A DNA stretch of 64,000 nucleotides from Marinobacter sediminum (GTDB lineage Bacteria; Pseudomonadota; Gammaproteobacteria; Pseudomonadales; Oleiphilaceae). Positions within the stretch are counted from its first letter, which is position 1. Every line of letters begins with the position of its first letter. Shown here in pieces: positions 51,780 through 60,897 of the stretch. The stretch covers positions 1,178,001-1,242,000 of the forward strand of contig NZ_JAGTWY010000001.1 of NCBI RefSeq assembly GCF_023657445.1. Reading direction: 5' to 3'. The position numbers and the translations under genes were made by a program. The notes below the pieces were generated by a model, which saw nothing but the letters and a program-made list of their open reading frames with translations, was not told the DNA's origin and searched no databases.

Positions 51780-52027
51780 AAGCATGGATTCTGATGCCGG
51801 CACTGATCGTGCTGGGAGGCTGCACTCACACAGAGTCGCTGGGTCCGGACTGGGGCAATAGCACGGCGCTAAATCGCGACGCCCAGGTGCTTAACCCCGG
51901 TGCCGGCAAGGGGCCGCAACCGCCTCACACAATGGATGGCATCAAAGCCGACCAGGCTGTGGAGGAGTATCATTCCGAGAAGGCGGATGCGGATGACGAA
52001 CGCCTGATCCGGGATGTGTCCGAGTAA
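51776..52027 (+). CDS. Small Tad-locus lipoprotein (CpaD-like position)
   Basis: 83 aa with a lipobox LGGC at residues 12-15. The short mature chain contains GNSTALNRDAQVLNPGAG and DGIKADQAVEEYH, reminiscent of the conserved core of CpaD/RcpB-type pilus lipoproteins but much shorter. Probably outer-membrane-tethered and assists secretin assembly. Overlaps both neighbours. Confidence 0.8.
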   Translation: MKAWILMPALIVLGGCTHTESLGPDWGNSTALNRDAQVLNPGAGKGPQPPHTMDGIKADQAVEEYHSEKADADDERLIRDVSE

Positions 52028-53442
52028 TGAAGGCTTTCGGTTCCATGCCCGGTCGCAACCGTGGCGCCTATCTCGCCATGATGGCTCTGCTGATGGTGGT
52101 GTTGATTGGCGTCGCGGCGTTGGCGCTGGATGTCGGCAGAGTGCTGGTGCTGCGCATGCAGATGCAAAACGCGGCCGATGCCGCGGCACTGGCGGCCGCT
52201 GTGGAATTGAATGGCCGGGACGGCGCGCGCGAGCGCGCGCGAGCCGCCGCCCGGGATCTTCTTGAGCATGATAGCGGTTTTGCCGAAGCCTCTGACCTGC
52301 TTGGCGAACGGGGATTGCCGGACGATGCCATTACCTTTTTCTGTGTTATTGGCAGCAACCAGGATGTCGAGGCGGACATTCCGGGGTTTGCTGATTTCTG
52401 TGGTGGCGGTGAAGTCGAGCCAAACAAGTTCGCGGCAACCAGCGATGCCGAGTCTCATTATGTCCAGGTGCGACTGGACCCGGAATTGGCCACCGAAGAG
52501 GGGCGTTACACCCTGGATCTGATTTTCCTGCCGGTCCTGCAGGCCCTGGGTGAAGAAACGCTGGAGCAGGTGGAGCTGAAAGCTCGTGCCGTGGCCGGTC
52601 GTACCTTCTTCCAGTGTAATTATCCGCCCATGGCCATCTGTGATCCGTTCGAAAGCAGTGGCGGTAATTTTCGTGACGATATGCCGGTGGGCGGCCACAT
52701 TCAGCTCAAGCAGCAGGGTGCCAATCAATGGACCCACGGCAACTTCGGTTTTCTCGAGCCGTTGGCCGGTGGGCCGGGTGCCAGTGACGTGGCCCTGTAT
52801 CTGGCCGACGAAGGATTGACTGGTTGCCAACCGCCTATTGTTACCACCAAGACCGGTAACATGACCAATAAGACGGCGGCCGCTCTCAATACACGCATGG
52901 ATGACTATGGTCCGCCGGCACCATTCAACAGTCCGAGTGCGCCGGCCGACTGGCCTCCGGCGCCGAACGTCATGGAATACCCGCCGGACCAGAATACGCT
53001 GCCCCAGGACGGACGTTATGGCACCGGCGACTGGGACTTTATGGGCTACTGGAACAGTGCTCATCCGGGCCTGCCGGCGCCGAACGGCTGGAACAATGCC
53101 GCACCCCCTTCCCGCTGGCAGGTCTATAGCTGGGAAATTGATAACGGGCAAGTGTCGGCGGCCGGTCAGCCGGATCCGTCCCATGTATATACCGGTGACT
53201 ATCCGCCGCCGGTTTCCAATGCACGGCGGCGTCTGTTCCACGTCGCCATGTTGAGTTGTGAGGCTCTTGGCCTTACTGGCGGCAAGAGGACTGCGCCGGT
53301 GTTTGGTCATGACGGTTTCGCGAAAATCTTTATGATGCGCAAGGCCGAAGGTCCCCCGGTGGGTGAGATCTACGGCGAATATGTGGGCTGGGGCGATGAA
53401 TCGGAGGCGGACTACCATGTGGATGTCCAGCTCTATGAATAA
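52027..53442 (+). CDS. tadG: TadG-type pilus assembly protein
   Basis: 471 aa. An N-terminal TadE/TadG-like helix (RGAYLAMMALLMVVLIGVAALALDVGRVLVLRMQMQNAADAAALAAAVELN) is followed by a long extracytoplasmic domain with Cys pairs and a Pro/Trp/Asn-rich region (residues 290-400). The domain lacks an obvious von Willebrand MIDAS motif. Probably a minor pilus or adhesin-related component. Confidence 0.88.
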   Translation: MKAFGSMPGRNRGAYLAMMALLMVVLIGVAALALDVGRVLVLRMQMQNAADAAALAAAVELNGRDGARERARAAARDLLEHDSGFAEASDLLGERGLPDDAITFFCVIGSNQDVEADIPGFADFCGGGEVEPNKFAATSDAESHYVQVRLDPELATEEGRYTLDLIFLPVLQALGEETLEQVELKARAVAGRTFFQCNYPPMAICDPFESSGGNFRDDMPVGGHIQLKQQGANQWTHGNFGFLEPLAGGPGASDVALYLADEGLTGCQPPIVTTKTGNMTNKTAAALNTRMDDYGPPAPFNSPSAPADWPPAPNVMEYPPDQNTLPQDGRYGTGDWDFMGYWNSAHPGLPAPNGWNNAAPPSRWQVYSWEIDNGQVSAAGQPDPSHVYTGDYPPPVSNARRRLFHVAMLSCEALGLTGGKRTAPVFGHDGFAKIFMMRKAEGPPVGEIYGEYVGWGDESEADYHVDVQLYE

Positions 53443-53902
53443 CACTCGCGGATCCGCGCTGGTGGAGTTCGCCATCCTGTTGCCGATTCTGCTGATACTG
53501 GCATTCGGGATTACCGAGCTGGGACGGGCGCTTTACCAGAAAAACATTCTTGGCAAGAGCGTGGAATCCGGTGTTCGTTATCTGGCCCGTGGCTATGACG
53601 CCATTGATGATGACTGCTCCACGGGTTCCACCTGGGCTGGCGCACAAGCCTCTGCCACTAATCTGGTGGTCTATGGCAATGAAGCGGGAACAGGTAATGC
53701 CCTGCTGCCCGGTCTGGATGCCGGCGGTGTCAGTTTTTCCGTGGAGTCCCGGCCCATAGCGGGTGCCAGCGATGCCTGTGTGGTGATGGGTAGTGCGGCC
53801 GCTGAATTCGATGCCATTTTCGGAAAAAGTGTTATTCCCTTCATGGAGGAGAATTTGATCAACCTCCATGCCGAGAGCGAGGAGCGCTACATTGGTGATT
53901 AA
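53435..53902 (+). CDS. tadE: TadE-like pseudopilin
   Basis: 155 aa from ATG 53435, overlapping tadG by eight bases; ATG 53417 is the alternative. The N-terminal segment NTRGSALVEFAILLPILLILAFGITELGRALYQKN is the TadE signature, with Glu after Val as processed by TadV. Extracytoplasmic part of about 110 residues with three Cys. Confidence 0.9.
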   Translation: MNNTRGSALVEFAILLPILLILAFGITELGRALYQKNILGKSVESGVRYLARGYDAIDDDCSTGSTWAGAQASATNLVVYGNEAGTGNALLPGLDAGGVSFSVESRPIAGASDACVVMGSAAAEFDAIFGKSVIPFMEENLINLHAESEERYIGD

Positions 53903-54398
53903 CAGCGTCAGGAAGCAGCGCGGTGCCGCCATGGTGGAGATGGCCATTACCATTGCCATCTTTATGATGCTGCTCTTTGCCATTATCGAAATGGCCATCC
54001 TGCTTCACACCTGGAGCAAGGCCAGTGAAGCCACGCGCGCGGCTAGCCGATATGCCATTGTCTCCACGCCGGTTACCGATTTGTCGGGGCTCAGTTGCCC
54101 GGGCGGTGAGGTTTCGGTGACCTGTGGGGACGCCAGTTGCGGCACTTTGCTGGAGACAGTTCAGGGTTACCTCCCCTGGGTCGACGGCGCTAACGTGCGA
54201 GTCACCTATCGCTGTTCATCTACGGGGTTTTCCGGACGCCCGGAGGAGCTGGCCATACGGCAGGTCGAGGTGGCTCTGGAGAATGTCACATACGAGCTGG
54301 CAGTCCCCAACCTGATCGGAGTGGAGGGCGAGTTGACCCTGCCTGATTTTCGCTCCACACGGACAACAGAGGATCTGCATACGCCATCAGTGCCTTGA
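53895..54398 (+). CDS. Second TadE/TadF-like pseudopilin
   Basis: About 167 aa. The frame starts MVEMAITIAIFMMLLFAIIEMAILLHTWSKASEATRAASRYA after a QRGAA lead-in. GTG 53895 or TTG 53892 is the likely start, as GAGGAG lies 7-10 bases ahead; both overlap the end of tadE. Cys-rich extracytoplasmic part (SCPGG, TCGDASCGTLL, YRCSS). Confidence 0.87.
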   Translation: MINSVRKQRGAAMVEMAITIAIFMMLLFAIIEMAILLHTWSKASEATRAASRYAIVSTPVTDLSGLSCPGGEVSVTCGDASCGTLLETVQGYLPWVDGANVRVTYRCSSTGFSGRPEELAIRQVEVALENVTYELAVPNLIGVEGELTLPDFRSTRTTEDLHTPSVP

Positions 54399-54429
54399 AG
54401 CCGATGTGCGTTGGATACAGGAAGCGATT

Positions 54430-55620
54430 ATGACCACGGTATTGGATATCAAACTGCTCTACAGCGAACAGGAAACCTCGGAGGCATTCCGCCGTGCGGG
54501 CGACGGTGCCGAATGGACATTTGAATCCGAGTTTCTGCACAGAGGGCAGGACCCGGAGCAGCTCGTCGATAGTGCCGATGTGGTCATCTATGAACTGGAA
54601 GGGCACAGCGAGGCGGATCTCCAGTTGTTGCATCAGTTCATCGTAGCGCACCCGGAAATCGAAGTGTTCGTGACCTATGACAATGCGGACATGGAAATCA
54701 TGCGGCGCCTGATGCGCGCCGGTGTTCGGGATACGCTGGCATTGCCGCTGGATGAAGATGAATACAGGAAAATCATGTCGGAACTGCTGGATCGAAAGAG
54801 GGAAACCATGGACGAAGCAAGAGGCAAGGTCATTGCCTTTATGAATGCAAAGGGCGGTTCCGGCGCCACCACCCTGGCCGTGAACTTGGCCCATGAGGTG
54901 GCCTCCCGTCATGACCTGAAGGTCGCGATCATCGACTTCGATATTCAGTTCGGTGATGTGGCGCTGTTTCTCGACATGCCGGCCAAATCCACCGTAATGG
55001 AGGCATTGAGTCAGGCCAGTCGGCTGGATGGCACCATGCTGGATGCGGTTCTGCAGAAGCATGCAAGTGGTCTCGCCGTGCTGCCTTCACCGGGTGGGTT
55101 GTCGAGGGTGTCCGATATCACGGCGAAGGAAGTGCGTCGGCTGGTGGATGTCGCCTGTGACACCCATGACATCGTGATACTGGACATACCGCGACTGTTC
55201 AATGACTGGACCGAGGAGCTTCTGCGGATCTCTGATCACTTCATGCTGGTTATTGAGAATGGTCTGACCACCGTACGCGATGCCAAGACCATCCTTGATC
55301 AGATGCCAACCTTCAATGCGAGTCCCGATAAGGTGGATGTGCTGCTCAACCGTGCGGAGGCCAAGCACGGCTCGGTAAACGAAAAGCAGATCACTGATGC
55401 GCTCAAGGTCGAGCACATTGTCAGGCTTCACAACGACTACACTGCCGCCATTACGGCGCAGGACAGAGGGCAGCCGCTGTCGTCGGTGGCGCCTACATCC
55501 AAGCTGACAAAAGATATTCGTCACATGGCCGAGACCGTCGCGGCGGAAGTGAGTCCGGGAGCGACCCGTAAGCCGGGCCTGTTCAAGCGAATTTTCACGG
55601 GCCAGAAGGCCGGCGCATAA
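54430..55620 (+). CDS. tadZ: Pilus assembly ATPase TadZ/CpaE
   Basis: 396 aa from ATG 54430. N-terminal receiver-like domain lacking a clear phospho-acceptor set, then a MinD/ParA-like ATPase with a deviant Walker A (NAKGGSGATTLAVNLAHE) and Walker B IIDFDIQFGD. It positions the Tad machinery at the pole. Confidence 0.93.
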   Translation: MTTVLDIKLLYSEQETSEAFRRAGDGAEWTFESEFLHRGQDPEQLVDSADVVIYELEGHSEADLQLLHQFIVAHPEIEVFVTYDNADMEIMRRLMRAGVRDTLALPLDEDEYRKIMSELLDRKRETMDEARGKVIAFMNAKGGSGATTLAVNLAHEVASRHDLKVAIIDFDIQFGDVALFLDMPAKSTVMEALSQASRLDGTMLDAVLQKHASGLAVLPSPGGLSRVSDITAKEVRRLVDVACDTHDIVILDIPRLFNDWTEELLRISDHFMLVIENGLTTVRDAKTILDQMPTFNASPDKVDVLLNRAEAKHGSVNEKQITDALKVEHIVRLHNDYTAAITAQDRGQPLSSVAPTSKLTKDIRHMAETVAAEVSPGATRKPGLFKRIFTGQKAGA

Positions 55621-55636
55621 TGCACGGAGGGGACTG

Positions 55637-56941
55637 ATGACCGTTAACGACACCGAAAAACAGAATGGACAGGACATGCAGGCGGTCCGTTCAGATGTCC
55701 ACCGGCGTTTGATGGATCGCCTGGACCTCCGGGCACTGGACCAGCTGGAAGCCGATGTAGTTCGCACGCAGATTGCTATCCAGGTTCGGGAGATCATCGA
55801 CGAGACAGGTCTTGTGCTCAATGCGCGTGAGCGCGAGAAACTGATCGAAGACGTCCAGAACGAAGTGCTGGGCCTCGGCCCCATCGAGCCCTTGCTGGCT
55901 GACCCGAGCGTGTCGGATATCCTGGTTAATACATACAGCTCGTGTTTCGTGGAGCGCCACGGTGTGCTTGAGCAGACCGATATTCGTTTCCAGAACGATG
56001 ACCATCTGATGCGTATCATCCAGAAGATCGCTTCCAGTGTGGGGCGTCGTGTGGACGAGTCGTCTCCCATGGTGGATGCGCGCCTCGCAGACGGCTCCCG
56101 GGTAAATGCCATTATTCCGCCGTTGGCGGTGGATGGACCGGTGTTGTCGATCCGGAAGTTTTCCGTGGATCCAATCACGGCCAAAGACCTGCTTAACTTC
56201 CGTACTCTGACGCCGGACATGAGCGATTTCCTCAAGGCTGCAGTCAAGGGCCGGATCAACATGATTATCTCCGGTGGTACCGGTAGCGGTAAGACGACAT
56301 TGCTCAATGTGGTGTCCGGGTTTATTCCGGAAAACGAGCGCATCATTACCATTGAGGACTCAGCCGAACTGCAAATGCAGCAGCCCCATGTGGTGCGCCT
56401 GGAGACCCGGCCGCCCAACATCGAGGGCAGGGGGGAAACTCGCCAGCGACAGTTGGTCCGTAACGCCCTGCGAATGCGCCCGGATCGCATCATTGTCGGT
56501 GAGGTTCGTGGCGAGGAAGCGCTGGATATGCTCCAGGCCATGAATACCGGTCATGATGGTTCCCTGTCAACCGTCCATGCCAACTCGCCGCGCGATGCGT
56601 TGACGCGGCTTGAACACATGGTGGGCATGAGCGGTGTGCCAATCCCGCCTTCCGTGATCCGGCAGCAAATTTCTGCAGCTCTGCATCTGTTGGTGCACAC
56701 GGAGCGCCTCGCTGACGGCCACCGGATCATCACGTCCATTTCGGAAATTACCGGCATGGAAGAAGAGGTCGTCAACATGCAGGAGATCTTCGTGTTCAAG
56801 CGCAAGGGCGTGGATGCTCGTGGGAAGATTCTTGGCGAGTTTCGTGCCACCGGGGTTCGGCCACAGCTGATGGCGAGGCTTAAAGAGCGCGGCGTTCGCG
56901 TGGACGAGGATATTTTCGACCCGGAAAAGGTCTTCGAATAG
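55637..56941 (+). CDS. tadA: Pilus assembly/retraction ATPase TadA/CpaF
   Basis: 434 aa. VirB11/GspE-superfamily motor: Walker A ISGGTGSGKTTLLNVV, Asp box ITIEDSAELQM, His-box region TGHDGSLSTVHANSPRDAL and RMRPDRIIVGEVRGEEALDML. Hexameric cytoplasmic motor for the Flp pilus. Confidence 0.97.
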   Translation: MTVNDTEKQNGQDMQAVRSDVHRRLMDRLDLRALDQLEADVVRTQIAIQVREIIDETGLVLNAREREKLIEDVQNEVLGLGPIEPLLADPSVSDILVNTYSSCFVERHGVLEQTDIRFQNDDHLMRIIQKIASSVGRRVDESSPMVDARLADGSRVNAIIPPLAVDGPVLSIRKFSVDPITAKDLLNFRTLTPDMSDFLKAAVKGRINMIISGGTGSGKTTLLNVVSGFIPENERIITIEDSAELQMQQPHVVRLETRPPNIEGRGETRQRQLVRNALRMRPDRIIVGEVRGEEALDMLQAMNTGHDGSLSTVHANSPRDALTRLEHMVGMSGVPIPPSVIRQQISAALHLLVHTERLADGHRIITSISEITGMEEEVVNMQEIFVFKRKGVDARGKILGEFRATGVRPQLMARLKERGVRVDEDIFDPEKVFE

Positions 56942-56950
56942 GAGTCGACC

Positions 56951-57943
56951 ATGGAAGCGTCCGTGTACAGCGTTTACATTATTTCCTTTCTCGCCTTTGT
57001 GGCCGTGTTGGCTCTGATCGAAGGGGGCTACCTGCTCTGGCGCAGCCTCAACGTGGAGCGCAGCGTCAAGGTGAGCAAGCGCCTTCGCGCCATGTCCGCC
57101 ATGGGCATGAAACATCGCGAGGCAATATCCATCCTCAGAGAACGGCATTTCAGTGAGGTTCCGTTCCTGAACCGGTTGCTTGACTCGATTCCGCGCTCCC
57201 ATGCTCTGGATCGGTTGCTGGAGCAGGCAGGTGTCAGTATTACAGTGTCGCGCTTCATTCTCATCCAACTGGGCCTGTCGCTGGCGTTATTCATCATTCT
57301 CTACTGGGCGGTCGGGGCATTGATGTTGATTGCCCTGCCGTTATCCCTGGTGCTTGGGTTTCTTGTGCCGCACATCTATGTGGTGAGGAAAAAGACCCGT
57401 CGCAGCGACCTTTTTACCCAGCAACTGCCGGATGCACTGGACTATATTGCCCGAAGCCTGCGAGCCGGTAATCCGTTTTCGGCAGCCATTCGGTCCGTGT
57501 CCCATGAGATGGCGGACCCCATTGCCACCGAATTCGGCGCCGTCTTCGATGAACTTAACTACGGCGTGGAAATGGAAGATGCTCTGCATCATCTGGGAGA
57601 GCGGAGCGGAAACGAGGAGATCCGTTACTTCATCGCCGCAGTTCTTATCCAGCGCACCACCGGCGGTAATCTGGCGGAAATTCTCAATCAGATTTCTCAC
57701 ATAATGCGCGCGCGGGCCAGCACCTACCGGGAGATCAAGATTCTCTCAACCGAGATGCAATACTCGGCCAATATCCTCGTGGCGCTGCCTTTCGTTGTCG
57801 CGTTGATTCTGGCAGTGCTCAGCCCGGGTTATCTGGCCGTGCTGTTCAACACCGAATTGGGCCTGGTCATCGTGGGTGTTCAATTGTTGCTCATGGGAAT
57901 GGGTTACTGGATAGTGCGCCGTATGGTGCACTTCAGGGTATAG
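56951..57943 (+). CDS. tadB: Tad inner-membrane protein TadB
   Basis: 330 aa. Four hydrophobic segments and a T2SF/GspF-like domain (QLPDALDYIARSLRAGNPFSAAIRSVSHEMADPIATEFG). Platform protein contacting TadA. 13 bases before tadC. Confidence 0.95.
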   Translation: MEASVYSVYIISFLAFVAVLALIEGGYLLWRSLNVERSVKVSKRLRAMSAMGMKHREAISILRERHFSEVPFLNRLLDSIPRSHALDRLLEQAGVSITVSRFILIQLGLSLALFIILYWAVGALMLIALPLSLVLGFLVPHIYVVRKKTRRSDLFTQQLPDALDYIARSLRAGNPFSAAIRSVSHEMADPIATEFGAVFDELNYGVEMEDALHHLGERSGNEEIRYFIAAVLIQRTTGGNLAEILNQISHIMRARASTYREIKILSTEMQYSANILVALPFVVALILAVLSPGYLAVLFNTELGLVIVGVQLLLMGMGYWIVRRMVHFRV

Positions 57944-57956
57944 CGGGAGACGCGAA

Positions 57957-58907
57957 ATGTTTGAAGGAACCATGCTCTATGCGCTGACCCTAGGGATGGT
58001 GTTTGTTGCTACCGTACTGGGCGTGGGTGCGCTCGGTTTCTGGCTGGGCAGCGGGAAATCGCCGGTTCAGCGTCGCCTCAGGGAGGTGACCGAAGGACAA
58101 CATCATCATGCCGGTGAGGTTCGGCGTGAGGGAGCGTTCACCGTGCGCTGGCTTGCGCCCATGGGCGGGTTAGTGTTGCCCACCGATGACTGGAAGCGAT
58201 CGCGCATGCGCAAGCAATTGGTGCGGTGCGGATATCGTAGTGACAGAGCGCTGCATGTGTTTATGGCGCTCAAGGTCTTGCTTGCCTTTGCGTTGCCGCT
58301 GCTGGTACTTCTGCCCATCCTTCTGGCCGGATTTCACACCACCGAACGGGAAGTTGCCGTACTCTGGCTGGTGACGGCTGCGGTTCTCGGCTTTTTGGCG
58401 CCGGATATTTACCTGCTGCACCGTGAGCAAAAGCGTCGGGCGGAGCTGACCGAGGTGTTCCCGGATGTGCTCGACCTGCTTGTGGTTTGTGTTGAGGCCG
58501 GCCTCAGTCTGGATGCGGCGATTCAGCGCGTGGCTCGTGAAATCGTCCACACTTCCGCGTCCATGAGCCAGGAGCTTCACCTGGTATCGTTGGAAATGCG
58601 TGCCGGCAAGGCCCGTGACGAAGCGCTGCGTGCTCTGTCGGAGCGCACAGGTATGCCCGAGATGCAGTCGCTGGTGTCGATTCTTGTCCAGGCGGAGCAC
58701 TTCGGTACCAGTATTGCCCGGGCCCTGCGGGAACACGCTGAAGAAATGCGCGAGGTCCGTATTCAACGCGCCCGTGAAAAGGCCGCCAAGCTGCCGGTGA
58801 AGATGACTTTTCCGATTATCTTTTTCATCTTTCCGGCGCTGTTTCTTGTAGTACTGGGACCGGCACTGGTAAAAATCGCCGCCGGCCTGATTGGCAGTTT
58901 CGAATAG
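57957..58907 (+). CDS. tadC: Tad inner-membrane protein TadC
   Basis: 316 aa GspF-like platform protein: FPDVLDLLVVCVEAGLSLDAAIQRVAREI and FGTSIARALREHAEEMREVRIQRAREKAAKLPVKMTFPIIFFIFPALF. Partner of TadB. Confidence 0.95.
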   Translation: MFEGTMLYALTLGMVFVATVLGVGALGFWLGSGKSPVQRRLREVTEGQHHHAGEVRREGAFTVRWLAPMGGLVLPTDDWKRSRMRKQLVRCGYRSDRALHVFMALKVLLAFALPLLVLLPILLAGFHTTEREVAVLWLVTAAVLGFLAPDIYLLHREQKRRAELTEVFPDVLDLLVVCVEAGLSLDAAIQRVAREIVHTSASMSQELHLVSLEMRAGKARDEALRALSERTGMPEMQSLVSILVQAEHFGTSIARALREHAEEMREVRIQRAREKAAKLPVKMTFPIIFFIFPALFLVVLGPALVKIAAGLIGSFE

Positions 58908-58917
58908 GGAGTTATTG

Positions 58918-59775
58918 ATGCGTATTGTTTTTCTGGCATTGGCGTTGTCCTTGCTCGCCGGCTGTGCCGGCATGCAGAACGAAGACAAGCCGTCGGTACG
59001 TGAACCGGACGTGCCGGAGTTGCTGGAGGCGGCTGCTTTGTCCCGCGAACAGGGCAATGAAACAGCTGCCCAGAGACATTATGACCGGGTTCTGGAAAAA
59101 GAGCCGGAGAATGTTGCCGCCATGGTGGGGTTGGGTGAAAGCCTGCTCAGTCAGGGCGATGCGGAGCAGGCTCTGCACTGGGCCAACAAGGGCCTGGATC
59201 AGGCAGCGGAAAATGTAGATGCCCATGAATTGCGTGGGCTTGCCCGCTTGCGCCTGGGTCGCTACGAGGCGGCGGAAAAGTCCTTTAAGGAAGTGCTGGC
59301 CCGAGACGCGGAGCGCTGGCGCAGCTGGAATGGCCGTGGCGTGGCCGCTGACATGGTCGGTGAATTCGACCAGGCGCAAAAGTACTACGACAAGGCACTG
59401 TCCATCGCCGGCGACATGGAAATGCTGATCAACAACCAGGGTTATTCTCGCATGATGGCCCATGACTATGGCGAGGCCATCGCCGTGCTCAGCCGGGGCA
59501 CTCGTGCTTTCCCCGACTCGGATCGCATTCTCAATAACCTTGCAATTGCCCGTGCCCGCACCGGTCGTTATGATTCCGCAATCAACACCCTGTCCCCGGA
59601 CCGCAGTGATCCGGCGGCACTGAACAATGTGGGTTACATCGCCATGTTGAACGGCGACGTGGATTTTTCCATCAGGCTGTTCGAGGAGGCTATCGAGGTA
59701 TCGCCGCGGTATTTCCCCAAAGCGGAAGAGAATCTGAAAAGAGCGAAGGCGTTGAAGGAAGACGCCGACGACTGA
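58918..59775 (+). CDS. tadD: TPR lipoprotein TadD
   Basis: 285 aa from ATG 58918 (GGGAG ahead). Lipobox LLAGC near residue 15, then at least five tetratricopeptide repeats (AAMVGLGESLLSQGDAEQALHWANKGLD and similar). Pilotin-like helper for secretin assembly. Last gene of the Tad operon. Confidence 0.93.
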   Translation: MRIVFLALALSLLAGCAGMQNEDKPSVREPDVPELLEAAALSREQGNETAAQRHYDRVLEKEPENVAAMVGLGESLLSQGDAEQALHWANKGLDQAAENVDAHELRGLARLRLGRYEAAEKSFKEVLARDAERWRSWNGRGVAADMVGEFDQAQKYYDKALSIAGDMEMLINNQGYSRMMAHDYGEAIAVLSRGTRAFPDSDRILNNLAIARARTGRYDSAINTLSPDRSDPAALNNVGYIAMLNGDVDFSIRLFEEAIEVSPRYFPKAEENLKRAKALKEDADD

Positions 59776-59793
59776 TCCCGGCCCGATCTGACC

Positions 59794-59819
59794 GGCCCCC
59801 TGTCGCTTAAAGAGGGGCC
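59794..59819 (+). terminator. Weak hairpin after tadD
   Basis: GGCCCC and GGGGCC arms around a 14-base loop, 18 bases after the tadD stop, without a T run. Possible partial terminator. Confidence 0.35.
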
Positions 59820-59871
59820 CTGGATTTCACGAAACCCAAATCTGGTTGATCGGGGAGAACCTCCCGTTAAA

Positions 59872-59913
59872 ATGTACAAGAAAGCCCCTCATTGAAGGGG
59901 CTTTCTTGTACAT
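59872..59913. terminator. Long inverted repeat between convergent genes
   Basis: An 18-base perfect inverted repeat: ATGTACAAGAAAGCCCCT, loop CATTGA, AGGGGCTTTCTTGTACAT. It lies between convergent tadD and the EamA exporter gene and likely ends transcription from both sides. The outer CTTGTACA part is longer than needed for a terminator. Confidence 0.75.
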
Positions 59914-59914
59914 A

Positions 59915-59958
59915 GAAGCGCCATTCCAGCAGCAAAATCCTTGTACACCTGGCGCTTC
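59915..59958. repeat. Second inverted pair beside the terminator
   Basis: GAAGCGCCA (59915-59923) and TGGCGCTTC (59950-59958) form inverted arms. TTGTACA recurs at 59941 and GGAAGCGCCACT recurs near 60004, so pieces of this region are repeated several times. Confidence 0.5.
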
Positions 59959-60014
59959 CGGAGCCGTAACTGATTGGTTTATAGGGTCAGTGTGGTGAAG
60001 GGCCGGAAGCGCCA

Positions 60015-60893
60015 CTATCCAAGCGTCCGTTTTGCCCGGCGATATCGACTCACCTCCATCCAGCCATGGGTTGCGAGCGCGGAAAATACAACAACGCCGC
60101 CGGCAAGACTCAGCGTTGGTGGGACTTCGCCCAGAAATAGCCAGACCAGAAACGAACCCAGAACGGTTTCTAGCAGTAACATGAGACTTACTTCGGCCGC
60201 CGGGATGTAGCGGGGGCCGATCTGAATCAGAATGCATGCCAGCGGCAGGAACACCAGGCAGAGCAGGGCGATGAAGAAACTATCTCTGGCACTGGGAAGC
60301 TGAACGCCTCCGGCAAGGGCCGCTGCACCGGCAAGTGCCAGTGCCCCGAACATGAGCACAACACTCATATCCGAATCCGGTTTTGATCGCGCCACATTGA
60401 GGTTTGAGGCCAGCGCGGTAGCTGCGACCGCTGCCATGACCAGTCCCAGAGGATCGCCACGGCCCAATTCGCCGATAGCCATAATGGTGGCACCGGTCAC
60501 GCACACCACGATGATTACCCAGGTTCTCAGAGGCAGGGTTTCCTTCCAGATCAGCCAGGCAATCAGCGCCGCGATAACGGGTGCCGTGTTGAGAATCACC
60601 AGAACGTTACCTGCGGCCGTGTTCTTCATCCCGACCACAAAGCCCAGGGTGCTAACGGCAAACGCACAGGCGCAGAACGCCCCTTTCCAGCCACAGCGGC
60701 GTATTTCCCCGACCAGCCGGGAGCGATACCTCAGCCAGCTTATGGCGAAAAAACTGACGGTGAGTAACAGGCCGCGCCAGAACAGGAAGACCACCGGTTC
60801 CACGGAGGTGATTTTGACCAGCAGGGCGTCCGGTGTAATGAACAGGACACCGAGGGCGGCAATCGTCAGTCCCTTGATACGGGTCGTGTGCAA
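60015..60893 (-). CDS. DMT superfamily (EamA) transporter
   Basis: 292 aa, ten hydrophobic segments in two EamA repeats (first: PDALLVKITSVEPVVFLFWRGLLL; second: GDPLGLVMAAVAATALASNLNVARS). Inner-membrane exporter of metabolites or amino acids; substrate unknown. Starts four bases after the patatin gene ends, on the same strand. Confidence 0.9.
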   Translation of the reverse strand: MHTTRIKGLTIAALGVLFITPDALLVKITSVEPVVFLFWRGLLLTVSFFAISWLRYRSRLVGEIRRCGWKGAFCACAFAVSTLGFVVGMKNTAAGNVLVILNTAPVIAALIAWLIWKETLPLRTWVIIVVCVTGATIMAIGELGRGDPLGLVMAAVAATALASNLNVARSKPDSDMSVVLMFGALALAGAAALAGGVQLPSARDSFFIALLCLVFLPLACILIQIGPRYIPAAEVSLMLLLETVLGSFLVWLFLGEVPPTLSLAGGVVVFSALATHGWMEVSRYRRAKRTLG

Positions 60894-60897
60894 AAGG

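Noticed and set aside
51970..53475. 501-codon minus-strand frame over tadG
   Set aside because: Antisense to a Tad operon gene that is in proper order with overlaps to both neighbours.
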